This document shows positions 57,296-64,000 of a stretch of 64,000 nt of DNA, one piece after another. This DNA is from Mycobacterium sp. MFM001. GTDB taxonomy: Bacteria > Actinomycetota > Actinomycetes > Mycobacteriales > Mycobacteriaceae. Under the pieces are notes generated by a model. It made no database searches. It worked only from the letters and a program-made list of their open reading frames with translations, and had not been told where the DNA came from. How positions within the stretch are numbered: the first letter of the stretch is position 1; each line of letters opens with the position of its first letter. The DNA lies in the NCBI RefSeq assembly GCF_003402475.1, contig NZ_BFAB01000005.1, forward strand, positions 284,735 through 348,734, given 5' to 3'. The translations under genes and the position numbers were made by a program.

Positions 57296-57947
57296 GTTGT
57301 GCCGACCGGGCCATCGGGTAGAAGCACAGCCCGATCAAGATCGCCGCTAAATGCCCGATCGCGGTGAAGTTCACATGGATGATCAGCGGGACGGTGAAGA
57401 CCAGGAACAGGACCGCGAGATAGCCCCATCGCCACGGCCGCGGGATGTGGTAGGCCAGCACTGCGATCACCCCGACCAGGAAGTAGCTGACTCCGATATC
57501 GCGGGCGTGCACCAGCTTCTCGGGCTCCAGGTGATGCTGGATCGCTAGGTACAGCAAGCCTTCACTGATATACGTCGCACCGATGTGCGCCGTCAATCCC
57601 ACAGTGAGCCATCGCAATTGGCCGAGCCAACGTTCGGCCGGCGCAAGGAACAGCGTGAACAGCACCAGATACGGCGTCCAGTAGCGGCCGTCGATCCACA
57701 GCAGGCTGGTGAACAGCACCTCCAGCGGATCGCGGGCCAGGTGGTAGAGGTTGGTGGAGCCGTGCACCAGCACCGTGTGCAACTCTCGCCTGGACAGGTG
57801 ATGCTGGATGATCGTGGTGACCAGCAAGACGGTCAGCCAGATATACGTCAGCGGCGCGGTGCTCACCCACCGCCAGACATACGCTAGGGCTGTGATTCGC
57901 GGCCGATTACGACCCTGGCCTCTGTTTCGCGCGCCGGCCACGCCCAC
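57276..57947 (-). CDS. Rhomboid-like membrane protein, copy 2
   Basis: A 223-residue paralogue of the protein at 53898-54527, with the same order of motifs: [17 protein letters not shown] loop, [20 protein letters not shown], the G-x-S in [10 protein letters not shown] and the His in [15 protein letters not shown]. It has about six hydrophobic segments. The start is uncertain. GTG at 57947 or 57941 would add a basic leader before [14 protein letters not shown]. It lies just downstream of glmS (6 nt from its stop, same strand). Possible intramembrane protease. Confidence 0.72.
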   Translation of the reverse strand: MGVAGARNRGQGRNRPRITALAYVWRWVSTAPLTYIWLTVLLVTTIIQHHLSRRELHTVLVHGSTNLYHLARDPLEVLFTSLLWIDGRYWTPYLVLFTLFLAPAERWLGQLRWLTVGLTAHIGATYISEGLLYLAIQHHLEPEKLVHARDIGVSYFLVGVIAVLAYHIPRPWRWGYLAVLFLVFTVPLIIHVNFTAIGHLAAILIGLCFYPMARSAQLRDAGK

Positions 57948-57952
57948 TCGAA

Positions 57953-59818
57953 CTACTCGACGGTGACGGACTTGGCCAGGTTGCGCGGTTTGTCGACGTC
58001 ATATCCGCGGGCCTGCGCCACCGAGGCGGCGAACACCTGCAGCGGGATGGTCGACAGCAGCGGCTGGAAAAGCGTTGACACCGCGGGGATTTCGATCAAG
58101 TGATCGGCGTAGGGCCGCACCGTGTCGTCGCCCTCCTCGGCGATCACGATGGTGACCGCGCCGCGGGTCTGGATCTCGCGGATGTTCGAGAGCAGCTTGG
58201 AATGCAGCGTCGCGGAGTTCTTCGGCGACGGCATCACCACGATGACCGGCAGGTCGTCTTCGATCAGCGCGATCGGCCCGTGCTTGAGTTCGCCTGCGGC
58301 GAAACCCTCCGCATGCATGTAAGCCAGCTCTTTGAGTTTCAGCGCGCCTTCCAGCGCCACCGGGTAGCCGACGTGGCGACCCAAAAACAGCACGGTCTGC
58401 GACTGCGCGAACCGATAGGCCAGCTCGGCTACCGGCTTCATGCCGGTGAGCACCCGGGCCACCAGCTCCGGCATGGATTCCAGTTCGCGGTACTCGCGTT
58501 CGACCTCGTCGGGGTATTTGGTACCGCGGGCCTGGGCAAGCGCCAGTCCGACAAGGTAATTCGCCGCGATCTGCGCCAGGAACGTCTTCGTCGACGCCAC
58601 CCCGATCTCCGGTCCGGCGCGGGTATAGAGCACCGCGTCGCATTCGCGCGGGATCTGTGAGCCGTTGGTGTTGCAGATCGCCAGCACCTTGGCTTTCTGC
58701 TCCTTGGCGTGGCGGACCGCTTCGAGGGTGTCGGCGGTCTCACCGGATTGCGAGATGGCCACCACGAGTGTGCTGCGGTCCAAAACCGGGTCGCGGTAAC
58801 GGAATTCGCTGGCCAGCTCGACCTCGACCGGCAGCCGGGTCCAGTGCTCGATCGCATACTTGGCCAGCAGCCCGGAGTGATAGGCGGTGCCACAGGCCAC
58901 CACAAAGACCTTGTCGACCTCGCGCAGCTCCTGGTCGGAGAGCCGCTGCTCGTCGAGCACGATCCGGCCGTCGACGAAATGCCCAAGAAGCGTGTCGGAC
59001 ACCGCGGCGGGCTGCTCAGCGATCTCCTTGAGCATGAAGTACTCGTAGCCGCCCTTCTCGGCGGCGGCCAGGTCCCAGTCGATGTGAAACTCGCGGTACT
59101 CGACGTCGGGGTTGCCGTCGAAGTCGGTGACCCGATAACCGTCGGCGGTGATCACCACCGCCTGGTCCTGGCCCAGTTCGATCGCGTCGCGGGTGTGCGG
59201 GATGAACGCGGCCACGTCGGAGCCGATGAACATCTCGCCGTCGCCGATCCCGACCACCAGCGGCGTGGAGCGGCGGGCGGCCACGATGGTGCCGGGCTCG
59301 TCGGCGTTGGCGAAGACCAGAGTGAAGTGGCCCTCCAGCCGGCGCAGTACGGACAACACCGACGCCGCGAAGTCGCCGGCCGTGTCGCCCTGCCGATATG
59401 CCTGGGCTACCAGGTGCACCGCGACCTCGGTGTCGGTGTCGCTGGCGAACTCCACCCCGGCGGCCTCCAGCTCCCGGCGCAGGATCGCGAAGTTCTCGAT
59501 GATGCCGTTGTGGACGACGGCGATCTTGCCGGCCGCGTCGCGGTGTGGATGGGCGTTGCGGTCGGTGGGCCGGCCGTGGGTGGCCCATCGGGTGTGCCCG
59601 AGGCCGGTGCCGCCAACCAGCGCGGCCGGATCGGCCTCCTCGAGAGCGTGCTCGAGGTTGGCCAGCCGGCCGGCGCGCCGGCGGACGGTGAGCTTGCCGG
59701 CCCCGTCGAGCAACGCGATGCCCGCCGAGTCGTAGCCTCGGTACTCCATCCGACGCAGCGCCGCGACGACCACGTCGCAGGCAGACCGCTGCCCGACATA
59801 GCCGACGATTCCGCACAT
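57953..59818 (-). CDS. glmS: Glutamine-fructose-6-phosphate aminotransferase
   Basis: A 621-residue enzyme that makes glucosamine 6-phosphate from fructose 6-phosphate and glutamine, the entry to UDP-GlcNAc and peptidoglycan. The Ntn glutaminase starts MCGIVGYVGQR with Cys2 as nucleophile after Met removal. Two SIS domains follow, with ACGTAYHSGL and ISQSGETADTLEAV, and the C-terminus ends KPRNLAKSVTVE. It corresponds to Rv3436c. A TACCCT -10-like element lies 8 nt before the ATG, giving a near-leaderless mRNA. No glmS ribozyme is expected or seen. Confidence 0.97.
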   Translation of the reverse strand: MCGIVGYVGQRSACDVVVAALRRMEYRGYDSAGIALLDGAGKLTVRRRAGRLANLEHALEEADPAALVGGTGLGHTRWATHGRPTDRNAHPHRDAAGKIAVVHNGIIENFAILRRELEAAGVEFASDTDTEVAVHLVAQAYRQGDTAGDFAASVLSVLRRLEGHFTLVFANADEPGTIVAARRSTPLVVGIGDGEMFIGSDVAAFIPHTRDAIELGQDQAVVITADGYRVTDFDGNPDVEYREFHIDWDLAAAEKGGYEYFMLKEIAEQPAAVSDTLLGHFVDGRIVLDEQRLSDQELREVDKVFVVACGTAYHSGLLAKYAIEHWTRLPVEVELASEFRYRDPVLDRSTLVVAISQSGETADTLEAVRHAKEQKAKVLAICNTNGSQIPRECDAVLYTRAGPEIGVASTKTFLAQIAANYLVGLALAQARGTKYPDEVEREYRELESMPELVARVLTGMKPVAELAYRFAQSQTVLFLGRHVGYPVALEGALKLKELAYMHAEGFAAGELKHGPIALIEDDLPVIVVMPSPKNSATLHSKLLSNIREIQTRGAVTIVIAEEGDDTVRPYADHLIEIPAVSTLFQPLLSTIPLQVFAASVAQARGYDVDKPRNLAKSVTVE

Positions 59819-59898
59819 AGCTGACCAGGGTAGTGCAGGCGGCCCCCGCGGGTGCTAAACGCGCTGATCAGTGGCGTGCAAGCCAGTACAGTCGCGAT

Positions 59899-60426
59899 AT
59901 GTCCGGCGACACCGTCAACGGAATCCCCCGAGTCGACCCGCGGGCAGGCCGTGCAGCGTGGAAACGCGCAATGCTGGCCCTGGTGGCGACCAAACCCGGC
60001 GCGGCGATACACCGCACGCTCGCTGCCCCGCTGGACGCGCCGCTCATGCGGCTCACCCGCGGCCGGGTAAGCCTCGCCGCGGGCGCGATGCCGCTGGTGG
60101 TGTTGACGTCGACCGGCGCCCGCAGCGGCCAGCGGCGCGACACACCACTCGGCTATTTCACCGACGGCGACGACGTCATCCTGATCGCCTCCAACTATGG
60201 CGGCACGCGGCATCCGGCCTGGTACCACAACCTGCTTGCCCACCCGGAATGCGAATTGCATGTCGGCGAGAGCGGCGGCCGATTTGTGGCGCGCGAGGCG
60301 ACGGGCGCCGACCGGGACCGGCTGTTCGACCTGGCCGCGGCTTACTACCCCGGCTACGCCAAGTATGCGGAGCGCACCGACGGCACTCGGACGATTCGTG
60401 TGCTGCGGTTGACGCCGGCCAGTTGA
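59899..60426 (+). CDS. F420-dependent nitroreductase-family protein (Ddn-like)
   Basis: A 175-residue split-beta-barrel protein of the deazaflavin-dependent nitroreductase family. The core is MPLVVLTSTGARSGQRRDTP followed by GTRHPAWYHNLLAHPECEL, the F420-binding signature shared with Ddn (Rv3547). Such enzymes use F420H2 to reduce quinones and activate nitroimidazoles such as pretomanid in M. tuberculosis. Activity on drugs cannot be predicted for this member. TACAGT (59887-59892) lies 6 nt before the ATG, suggesting leaderless translation, which also supports the start at 59899 over 59833. Confidence 0.88.
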   Translation: MSGDTVNGIPRVDPRAGRAAWKRAMLALVATKPGAAIHRTLAAPLDAPLMRLTRGRVSLAAGAMPLVVLTSTGARSGQRRDTPLGYFTDGDDVILIASNYGGTRHPAWYHNLLAHPECELHVGESGGRFVAREATGADRDRLFDLAAAYYPGYAKYAERTDGTRTIRVLRLTPAS

Positions 60427-60482
60427 TTCCAGCTAGCGGTAATGCGGCCTGCACCCGCGGCCACGACACTGGACTCGTGGCT

Positions 60483-60854
60483 ATGGCTGAGCCGTTGCGG
60501 TGCGTGATCGTCGACAACAACCGCGACTTTCTCGATGCTGCGGCGCGGCTGCTCGAGCGGCAGAACATCAGCGTGGTCGGCGTCGCCGGGTCGTCGTCGG
60601 CCGGACTGCAATGCGTAGAGGCGCTGCGCCCCGACGTCGCGCTCGTCGATATCGAGCTTGGCGGCGAGAGCGGTTTCGACCTGGCCGAGCAGCTGGGCGC
60701 CCAGTCCAGGGCACCGGTGATCCTGATCTCCACTCATGCCGAGGAAGACTTCGCCGAGCTGATCTCGGCCAGCCCGGCGGTGGCGTTCTTGCCCAAGTCC
60801 ACGCTGTCCGGTGCTGCGATCCGGGAAATCCTCAGCGCGAATCCAGGAACGTGA
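60483..60854 (+). CDS. Receiver-only response regulator with altered acidic pocket
   Basis: A 123-residue protein that is just a CheY-like receiver domain: phospho-acceptor Asp56 (ALVDIELGGESG), Ser83 in LISTHAE and Lys105 in FLPKSTL. The usual acidic pair near the N-terminus is Asp11-Asn12 (VIVDNNRDF), so one metal-binding acid is missing. There is no output domain. It may act as a phosphate sink or adaptor for the PAS-GAF kinase at 62388-63944. A GTG at 60477, two codons upstream with GACACT 6 nt before it, is an alternative start. Its 3' end overlaps the convergent NarL-type regulator by 23 nt. Confidence 0.82.
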   Translation: MAEPLRCVIVDNNRDFLDAAARLLERQNISVVGVAGSSSAGLQCVEALRPDVALVDIELGGESGFDLAEQLGAQSRAPVILISTHAEEDFAELISASPAVAFLPKSTLSGAAIREILSANPGT

Positions 60855-61545
60855 TGACCGCCCGGACGCGACGGTGGTCGTCGTCGGTTTCGGGCAGATC
60901 CAGTTTCGTGAGAATGCTGCGGACATGTTTTTCGACGGTGCCCTCGGTCACCCATAGCCGCCGCGCGATGCCGGCGTTCGATCGGCCCTCGGCCATCAAC
61001 TCCAATACCTCGAGTTCGCGGGGCGACAGCACTGCGAGCGGGTCGTCCCGTCGGCGTCCCGACACCAGTTCCTGCACCAGCGCCGGATCCACCACCGAGG
61101 CGCCTTTCGCGATCCGCTGCAGGGTGTCGACGAATTCACCGACGTCGGTGACGCGGCTCTTGAGCAGATAGCCGATTCCGCGGCCGCCGGCCAGCAGCTC
61201 CATCGCGTGCTCGATGTCGACGTGAGCGGAGAGCACCAGGATTCCGGTGTCGGGCAGCTCTTCCCGGATGGTCCGGGCTGCGTCGAGGCCCTCGGTGGTG
61301 TGGGTGGGCGGCATCCGGATATCAACGACGACCACGTCGGGCGCCTGGTCACGCACCAAGTCGAGCAGTTCTACGGCGTTACCCGCCTGGCCGACGACCG
61401 CGAACCCGGACCGGTCCAGCAAGCTGGTCAGACCTTCGCGCAGCAGGGTTTCGTCGTCTGCGACCACCGCACGCAACGGCGGCGGGGCGGTGCTCGTATC
61501 GGACGTCAGCGGTGCCTCCGAAGCAGTGCGTCGTTTGGGACACAT
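60832..61545 (-). CDS. NarL/LuxR-family response regulator
   Basis: A 237-residue response regulator. The receiver domain has acidic Asp30 and Asp31 (VVADDETLLREGL), phospho-acceptor Asp75 (VVVDIRMPP) and the Lys in YLLKSRV. A C-terminal LuxR-type helix-turn-helix follows (LSPRELEVLELMAEG, NAGIARRLWVTEGTVEKHV). The long Ser/Thr/Pro leader before the receiver suggests that the true start could be slightly downstream of the ATG at 61545. The probable partner is the histidine kinase at 62388, whose DHp domain is of the HisKA_3 type that pairs with NarL regulators. One gene lies between them on the same strand. Confidence 0.9.
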   Translation of the reverse strand: MCPKRRTASEAPLTSDTSTAPPPLRAVVADDETLLREGLTSLLDRSGFAVVGQAGNAVELLDLVRDQAPDVVVVDIRMPPTHTTEGLDAARTIREELPDTGILVLSAHVDIEHAMELLAGGRGIGYLLKSRVTDVGEFVDTLQRIAKGASVVDPALVQELVSGRRRDDPLAVLSPRELEVLELMAEGRSNAGIARRLWVTEGTVEKHVRSILTKLDLPETDDDHRRVRAVITFLDSR

Positions 61546-61577
61546 CTTGCACCAACGGCGTCCGCCGGGTGCCGCAG

Positions 61578-62270
61578 TTATGCCGAAAGGCGTGCGTGGT
61601 TGTCGTCGAAGCCGGCCAGGTCCCGCCATGAGCGGATCGCGTGGCGGACCAGGTCGACGGCGCGGGCGGAATCGGTGGCTCCGGTTGCCCAGGCGTGGGC
61701 GCGCAGCGCGTGACCGGTAATGGCGTCAAGCGTCGCCGTGTGTTCGCTGTCCAGTGGTGCGATCGACTGACGGGCCGCCCGGACGGCATAGAGCGCGGCT
61801 CCCCCGAGCGTCGGCTTCAGCGCACTGACGGCGCTGTGGGCGGCGCTCCACTCGGTGACGGTCGGCGCGACGCCGGACGCAGCTTTGCGGTGTAACTCGG
61901 CGATATCCCGAACAGCTTCGGCCGCAGCGTCTTTGGCGTATCGGACGACCCCCCAGATCGGGTTGGCCAGCAATTCGGCGACCCAGGCATGGATCACCGC
62001 ATCGGACACATCCGCCGTTCCCACGGTCTGCCAGCCCAGCTCGAGGGCAACGGCGCCGTCTCGGCACGACAAGTAGCCCTCCGGGCCGGCGAGCAGGTCG
62101 TTGCACCATTGGACGAACGCAGCCAGCGGGCGGGCCGAGCAGGCCGGGTAGTCGGTGATCTCGGTGTCGCCGTTGGCATACGAGATGGCGTTCATCGCGC
62201 ATCCCGTGCCCGTTCCGGCCGGGTGTGATCCTGCGACCAGTCGCAGCTGGGGGGTGTTGTGCTGGTCCAT
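61578..62270 (-). CDS. Hypothetical protein between NarL regulator and histidine kinase
   Basis: A 230-residue protein I do not recognise. It is mainly alpha-helical and rich in Ala, with five cysteines mostly near the N-terminus and no signal peptide or membrane segment. AAGGGA lies about 10 nt before the ATG. The same strand and the position between a response regulator and its kinase suggest a role in that signalling unit. The intergenic gaps (32 nt to the regulator, 117 nt to the kinase) leave open whether they form one operon. Confidence 0.6.
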   Translation of the reverse strand: MDQHNTPQLRLVAGSHPAGTGTGCAMNAISYANGDTEITDYPACSARPLAAFVQWCNDLLAGPEGYLSCRDGAVALELGWQTVGTADVSDAVIHAWVAELLANPIWGVVRYAKDAAAEAVRDIAELHRKAASGVAPTVTEWSAAHSAVSALKPTLGGAALYAVRAARQSIAPLDSEHTATLDAITGHALRAHAWATGATDSARAVDLVRHAIRSWRDLAGFDDNHARLSA

Positions 62271-62387
62271 TTCGCTTGCGTCCCTTCGCGGTAGGTGCCT
62301 CGTGACACCATCAAGGTTCGCGGTTGCGGCGGCGAATGTCGTCTAGGCCAGCAACCATCCCTTGCTCAGGCGACCTGCAATATCCGA

Positions 62388-63944
62388 CTACCGGCTAGCA
62401 GGAATACCGCTCAGCCCTGAAACCGGGATGGTGACGTGCAGCGAGGTCCCCTGTCCCGGCCGCGACTCGACCCGGAATTGCCCGCTGAGCGCCTCGACGC
62501 GGTCCTTCAGCCCGATCAGCCCCGACCCGTTGCCGGCCTCGGCGCCGCCGATCCCGTCGTCGCCGATTGACAGGTACAAGTTCTGGTCGTCGGCGTGCGC
62601 GGCGACGTTGACCTCGTTGGCCTGTGCATGCTTGTCGGCGTTGGTCAGCGCCTCGGCCACCACGTAATAGGCGGCGACCTCCGCGGGTTCGGGCAGGCGT
62701 CGGTCGATGTCCGCGTCGAGCGTGACCGGAACGGCGGATCGGCGGGCGAGGTTGCGCAACGCCGGGCGCAGTCCACCCTTGGCGAGAATGCCCGGGTGAA
62801 TGCCGCGGGAGAGATCCTGCAGCTCGGTGAAGATCTCGTTCAAACTCGAAACCGCTTCGGACAGTTCGCTTTTGACGTCGGTGAGGTCCTCGGGCACCGA
62901 GTCCTCGGTCATCCGCAGCCGCAGGCCCAGGGCGACAAGCCGTTGTTGAGCGCCGTCGTGCAGGTCGCGCTCGATGCGGCGTCGCGCGTCGTCGGCGGCG
63001 GCGACAATTCGCGCGCGGGAGGCGACGAGTTCGGCGCGGTTGGTGGCCGCAGCGATCGCGGTGGCGACCAGCTCGGCGAATTCGGCAGTGCGCTGCTCGG
63101 CGTTGTCCGGTAGCGATTCCGGTCGCGACGAGCCGACGAGCGCCAGGCCCCACATGCGTTCGTCGACGATGATCGGTGCGCCCACCCGGCAATTCATGCC
63201 CAGCTCGCGCATGCGTGCCGCCAGCGATCCGGCGGCGTTGGCCAGGCTCTCCATTCGGTGCGGGCGACCGGTGCGGAACACCTTTCCGGCCACGTTTTCG
63301 CCCTCTAATGTCAGGCGCTCGCCAACGCCTAGGCCGTGCGCTCCCTCTTGGGAGTAGCAGGCGACGGCGACGACCGCCGCGCCGTCGTCTTCGTAGCGGA
63401 ACACCTCGGCGCTGTCGACGCCCAGGCATCGGCCCATCTCCTCGGCCACCGCATCGAACACCTCTTGCGGGCTGACTCCCCGTGCGACCAGGGTCGCCAC
63501 CCGCCGCAGCGCAGCCTGCTGCGTTGCGAGGTGACGCAGCTGCTCCTGCTCACGGCGCCGCTCGCTGACGTCGCGGCCGAGGCAATAGAACAACTCGTGC
63601 TGCGGCACGATGATCCATTCGATCCAGCGCTGGGTGCCGTCGGGGCAGACGGCCCGGCTCTCGAATCGCACCGGTTCGCCGCTGCGGAAAAGCTCGCGCA
63701 CCGACGCGGCGACGCCCTTGCGGTCCTCGGGCGCAACGAAATCCGTGGCCTTCGCCGACGCGTCGGGTGCGAATCCGAAGATCCGCTCGAAGGCCGGATT
63801 GACGCGGATCAGCCCCTGCTGGCCCGCAATGACCAACAGATCCGACGACAAGTCGAAAAACCGCTCCAGCTCCCGATGGCTGTCGATCAGCGCATCATCG
63901 CGTCTTGACGACACCCAGGGAGTATCCCTCGCAGGCCACGACAT
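62388..63944 (-). CDS. PAS-GAF sensor histidine kinase (HisKA_3 type)
   Basis: A 518-residue soluble sensor kinase. A PAS domain (about residues 25-130, FFDLSSDLLVIAGQQGLIRV) is followed by a GAF domain (about 150-300, including VDSAEVFRYEDDGAAVVAVA). A HisKA_3 segment carries the phospho-His in RRIERDLHDGAQQRLVALGL. The HATPase has the N-box AEALTNADKHAQA and glycine loops (GDDGIGGAEAG, GLIGLKDRVEALSG). There is no transmembrane helix. The PAS/GAF pair suggests redox, gas or small-ligand sensing, but no haem ligand can be assigned. A GTG at 63914 with GATACT 6 nt upstream is an alternative leaderless start. It probably signals to the NarL regulator at 60832. Confidence 0.9.
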   Translation of the reverse strand: MSWPARDTPWVSSRRDDALIDSHRELERFFDLSSDLLVIAGQQGLIRVNPAFERIFGFAPDASAKATDFVAPEDRKGVAASVRELFRSGEPVRFESRAVCPDGTQRWIEWIIVPQHELFYCLGRDVSERRREQEQLRHLATQQAALRRVATLVARGVSPQEVFDAVAEEMGRCLGVDSAEVFRYEDDGAAVVAVACYSQEGAHGLGVGERLTLEGENVAGKVFRTGRPHRMESLANAAGSLAARMRELGMNCRVGAPIIVDERMWGLALVGSSRPESLPDNAEQRTAEFAELVATAIAAATNRAELVASRARIVAAADDARRRIERDLHDGAQQRLVALGLRLRMTEDSVPEDLTDVKSELSEAVSSLNEIFTELQDLSRGIHPGILAKGGLRPALRNLARRSAVPVTLDADIDRRLPEPAEVAAYYVVAEALTNADKHAQANEVNVAAHADDQNLYLSIGDDGIGGAEAGNGSGLIGLKDRVEALSGQFRVESRPGQGTSLHVTIPVSGLSGIPASR

Positions 63945-64000
63945 CCGGGGCGATTCACTACAGCCGTGCGCTACCGTCGTCTCAGTGTCAGGGTGAGGTG

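Noticed and set aside
59819..59898. glmS-type ribozyme or riboswitch near glmS
   Set aside because: No ribozyme core is visible, and mycobacterial glmS genes are not known to carry one.

Overview
The window is 64 kb of high-GC actinobacterial DNA that reads as a non-tuberculous Mycobacterium. Most genes match, in order, the M. tuberculosis Rv3362c to Rv3436c block as I remember it: the conservon-type signalling operon, dnaE2, otsB2, htdY-lpqD-acrA1, iunH, imuB-imuA', guaA, Rv3400-Rv3401, the Rv3405c/Rv3406 pair, choD, guaB3-guaB2, rsdA-sigD, whiB3, groEL1-groES, the tsa genes, alr, gadB, nnr and glmS. PE/PPE genes, vapBC47, cmaA1, phyA-idsA1 and insertion sequences found there in M. tuberculosis are absent. 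I found no tRNA, rRNA, CRISPR or IS.

Layout. 1-5761: an ABC exporter cut by the window edge, then a four-gene sensor/roadblock/DUF742/GTPase operon. 5956-19418: tRNA methylase, nitroreductase, dnaE2 behind a LexA box, universal stress protein, trehalose phosphatase, a serine-hydrolase-like lipoprotein with a degenerate active site, fatty-acid enzymes, a 2OG oxygenase and a nucleoside hydrolase. 19420-21630: imuA'-imuB behind a second LexA box, which with dnaE2 completes the mycobacterial SOS mutasome. 21787-35500: purine synthesis (guaA, guaB2, guaB3), sugar-phosphate enzymes, a TetR/sulfatase pair with two operators, GMC oxidase and sigD with its anti-sigma factor. 35842-41200: whiB3, then an accessory block (HAB mutase-like protein, adenylate cyclase, small secreted protein, DUF1345, SDR, toxin-antitoxin) ending in groEL1. 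42902-52887: groES with CIRCE, surface/secreted proteins, the tsaE/tsaB-rimI/tsaD t6A operon, alr, gadB and nnr. 52996-57947: methyltransferase, then a Baeyer-Villiger monooxygenase/SDR pair bracketed by two rhomboid-like paralogues. 57953-64000: glmS, an F420-type nitroreductase and a PAS-GAF kinase/NarL regulator cluster with a receiver-only protein.

The most unusual spot is the 3' end of groEL1. A 967-bp segment (40309-41275) carries a toxin-antitoxin gene in which the HigB-like toxin and the XRE antitoxin are one open frame. It is bounded by a 16-bp direct repeat inside groEL1. A displaced remnant of the groEL1 tail and terminator lies on the far side, while the intact groEL1 has a different tail and terminator. 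The break falls at the crossover core that the Bxb1 serine integrase uses in groEL1, so this looks like a tiny integrative element that restores its target gene. A second general pattern is a TAnnnT -10 element 6-7 nt before the start codon at about ten genes, indicating leaderless mRNAs. At dnaE2, imuA', tetR and the toxin gene it coincides with or abuts a repressor site.
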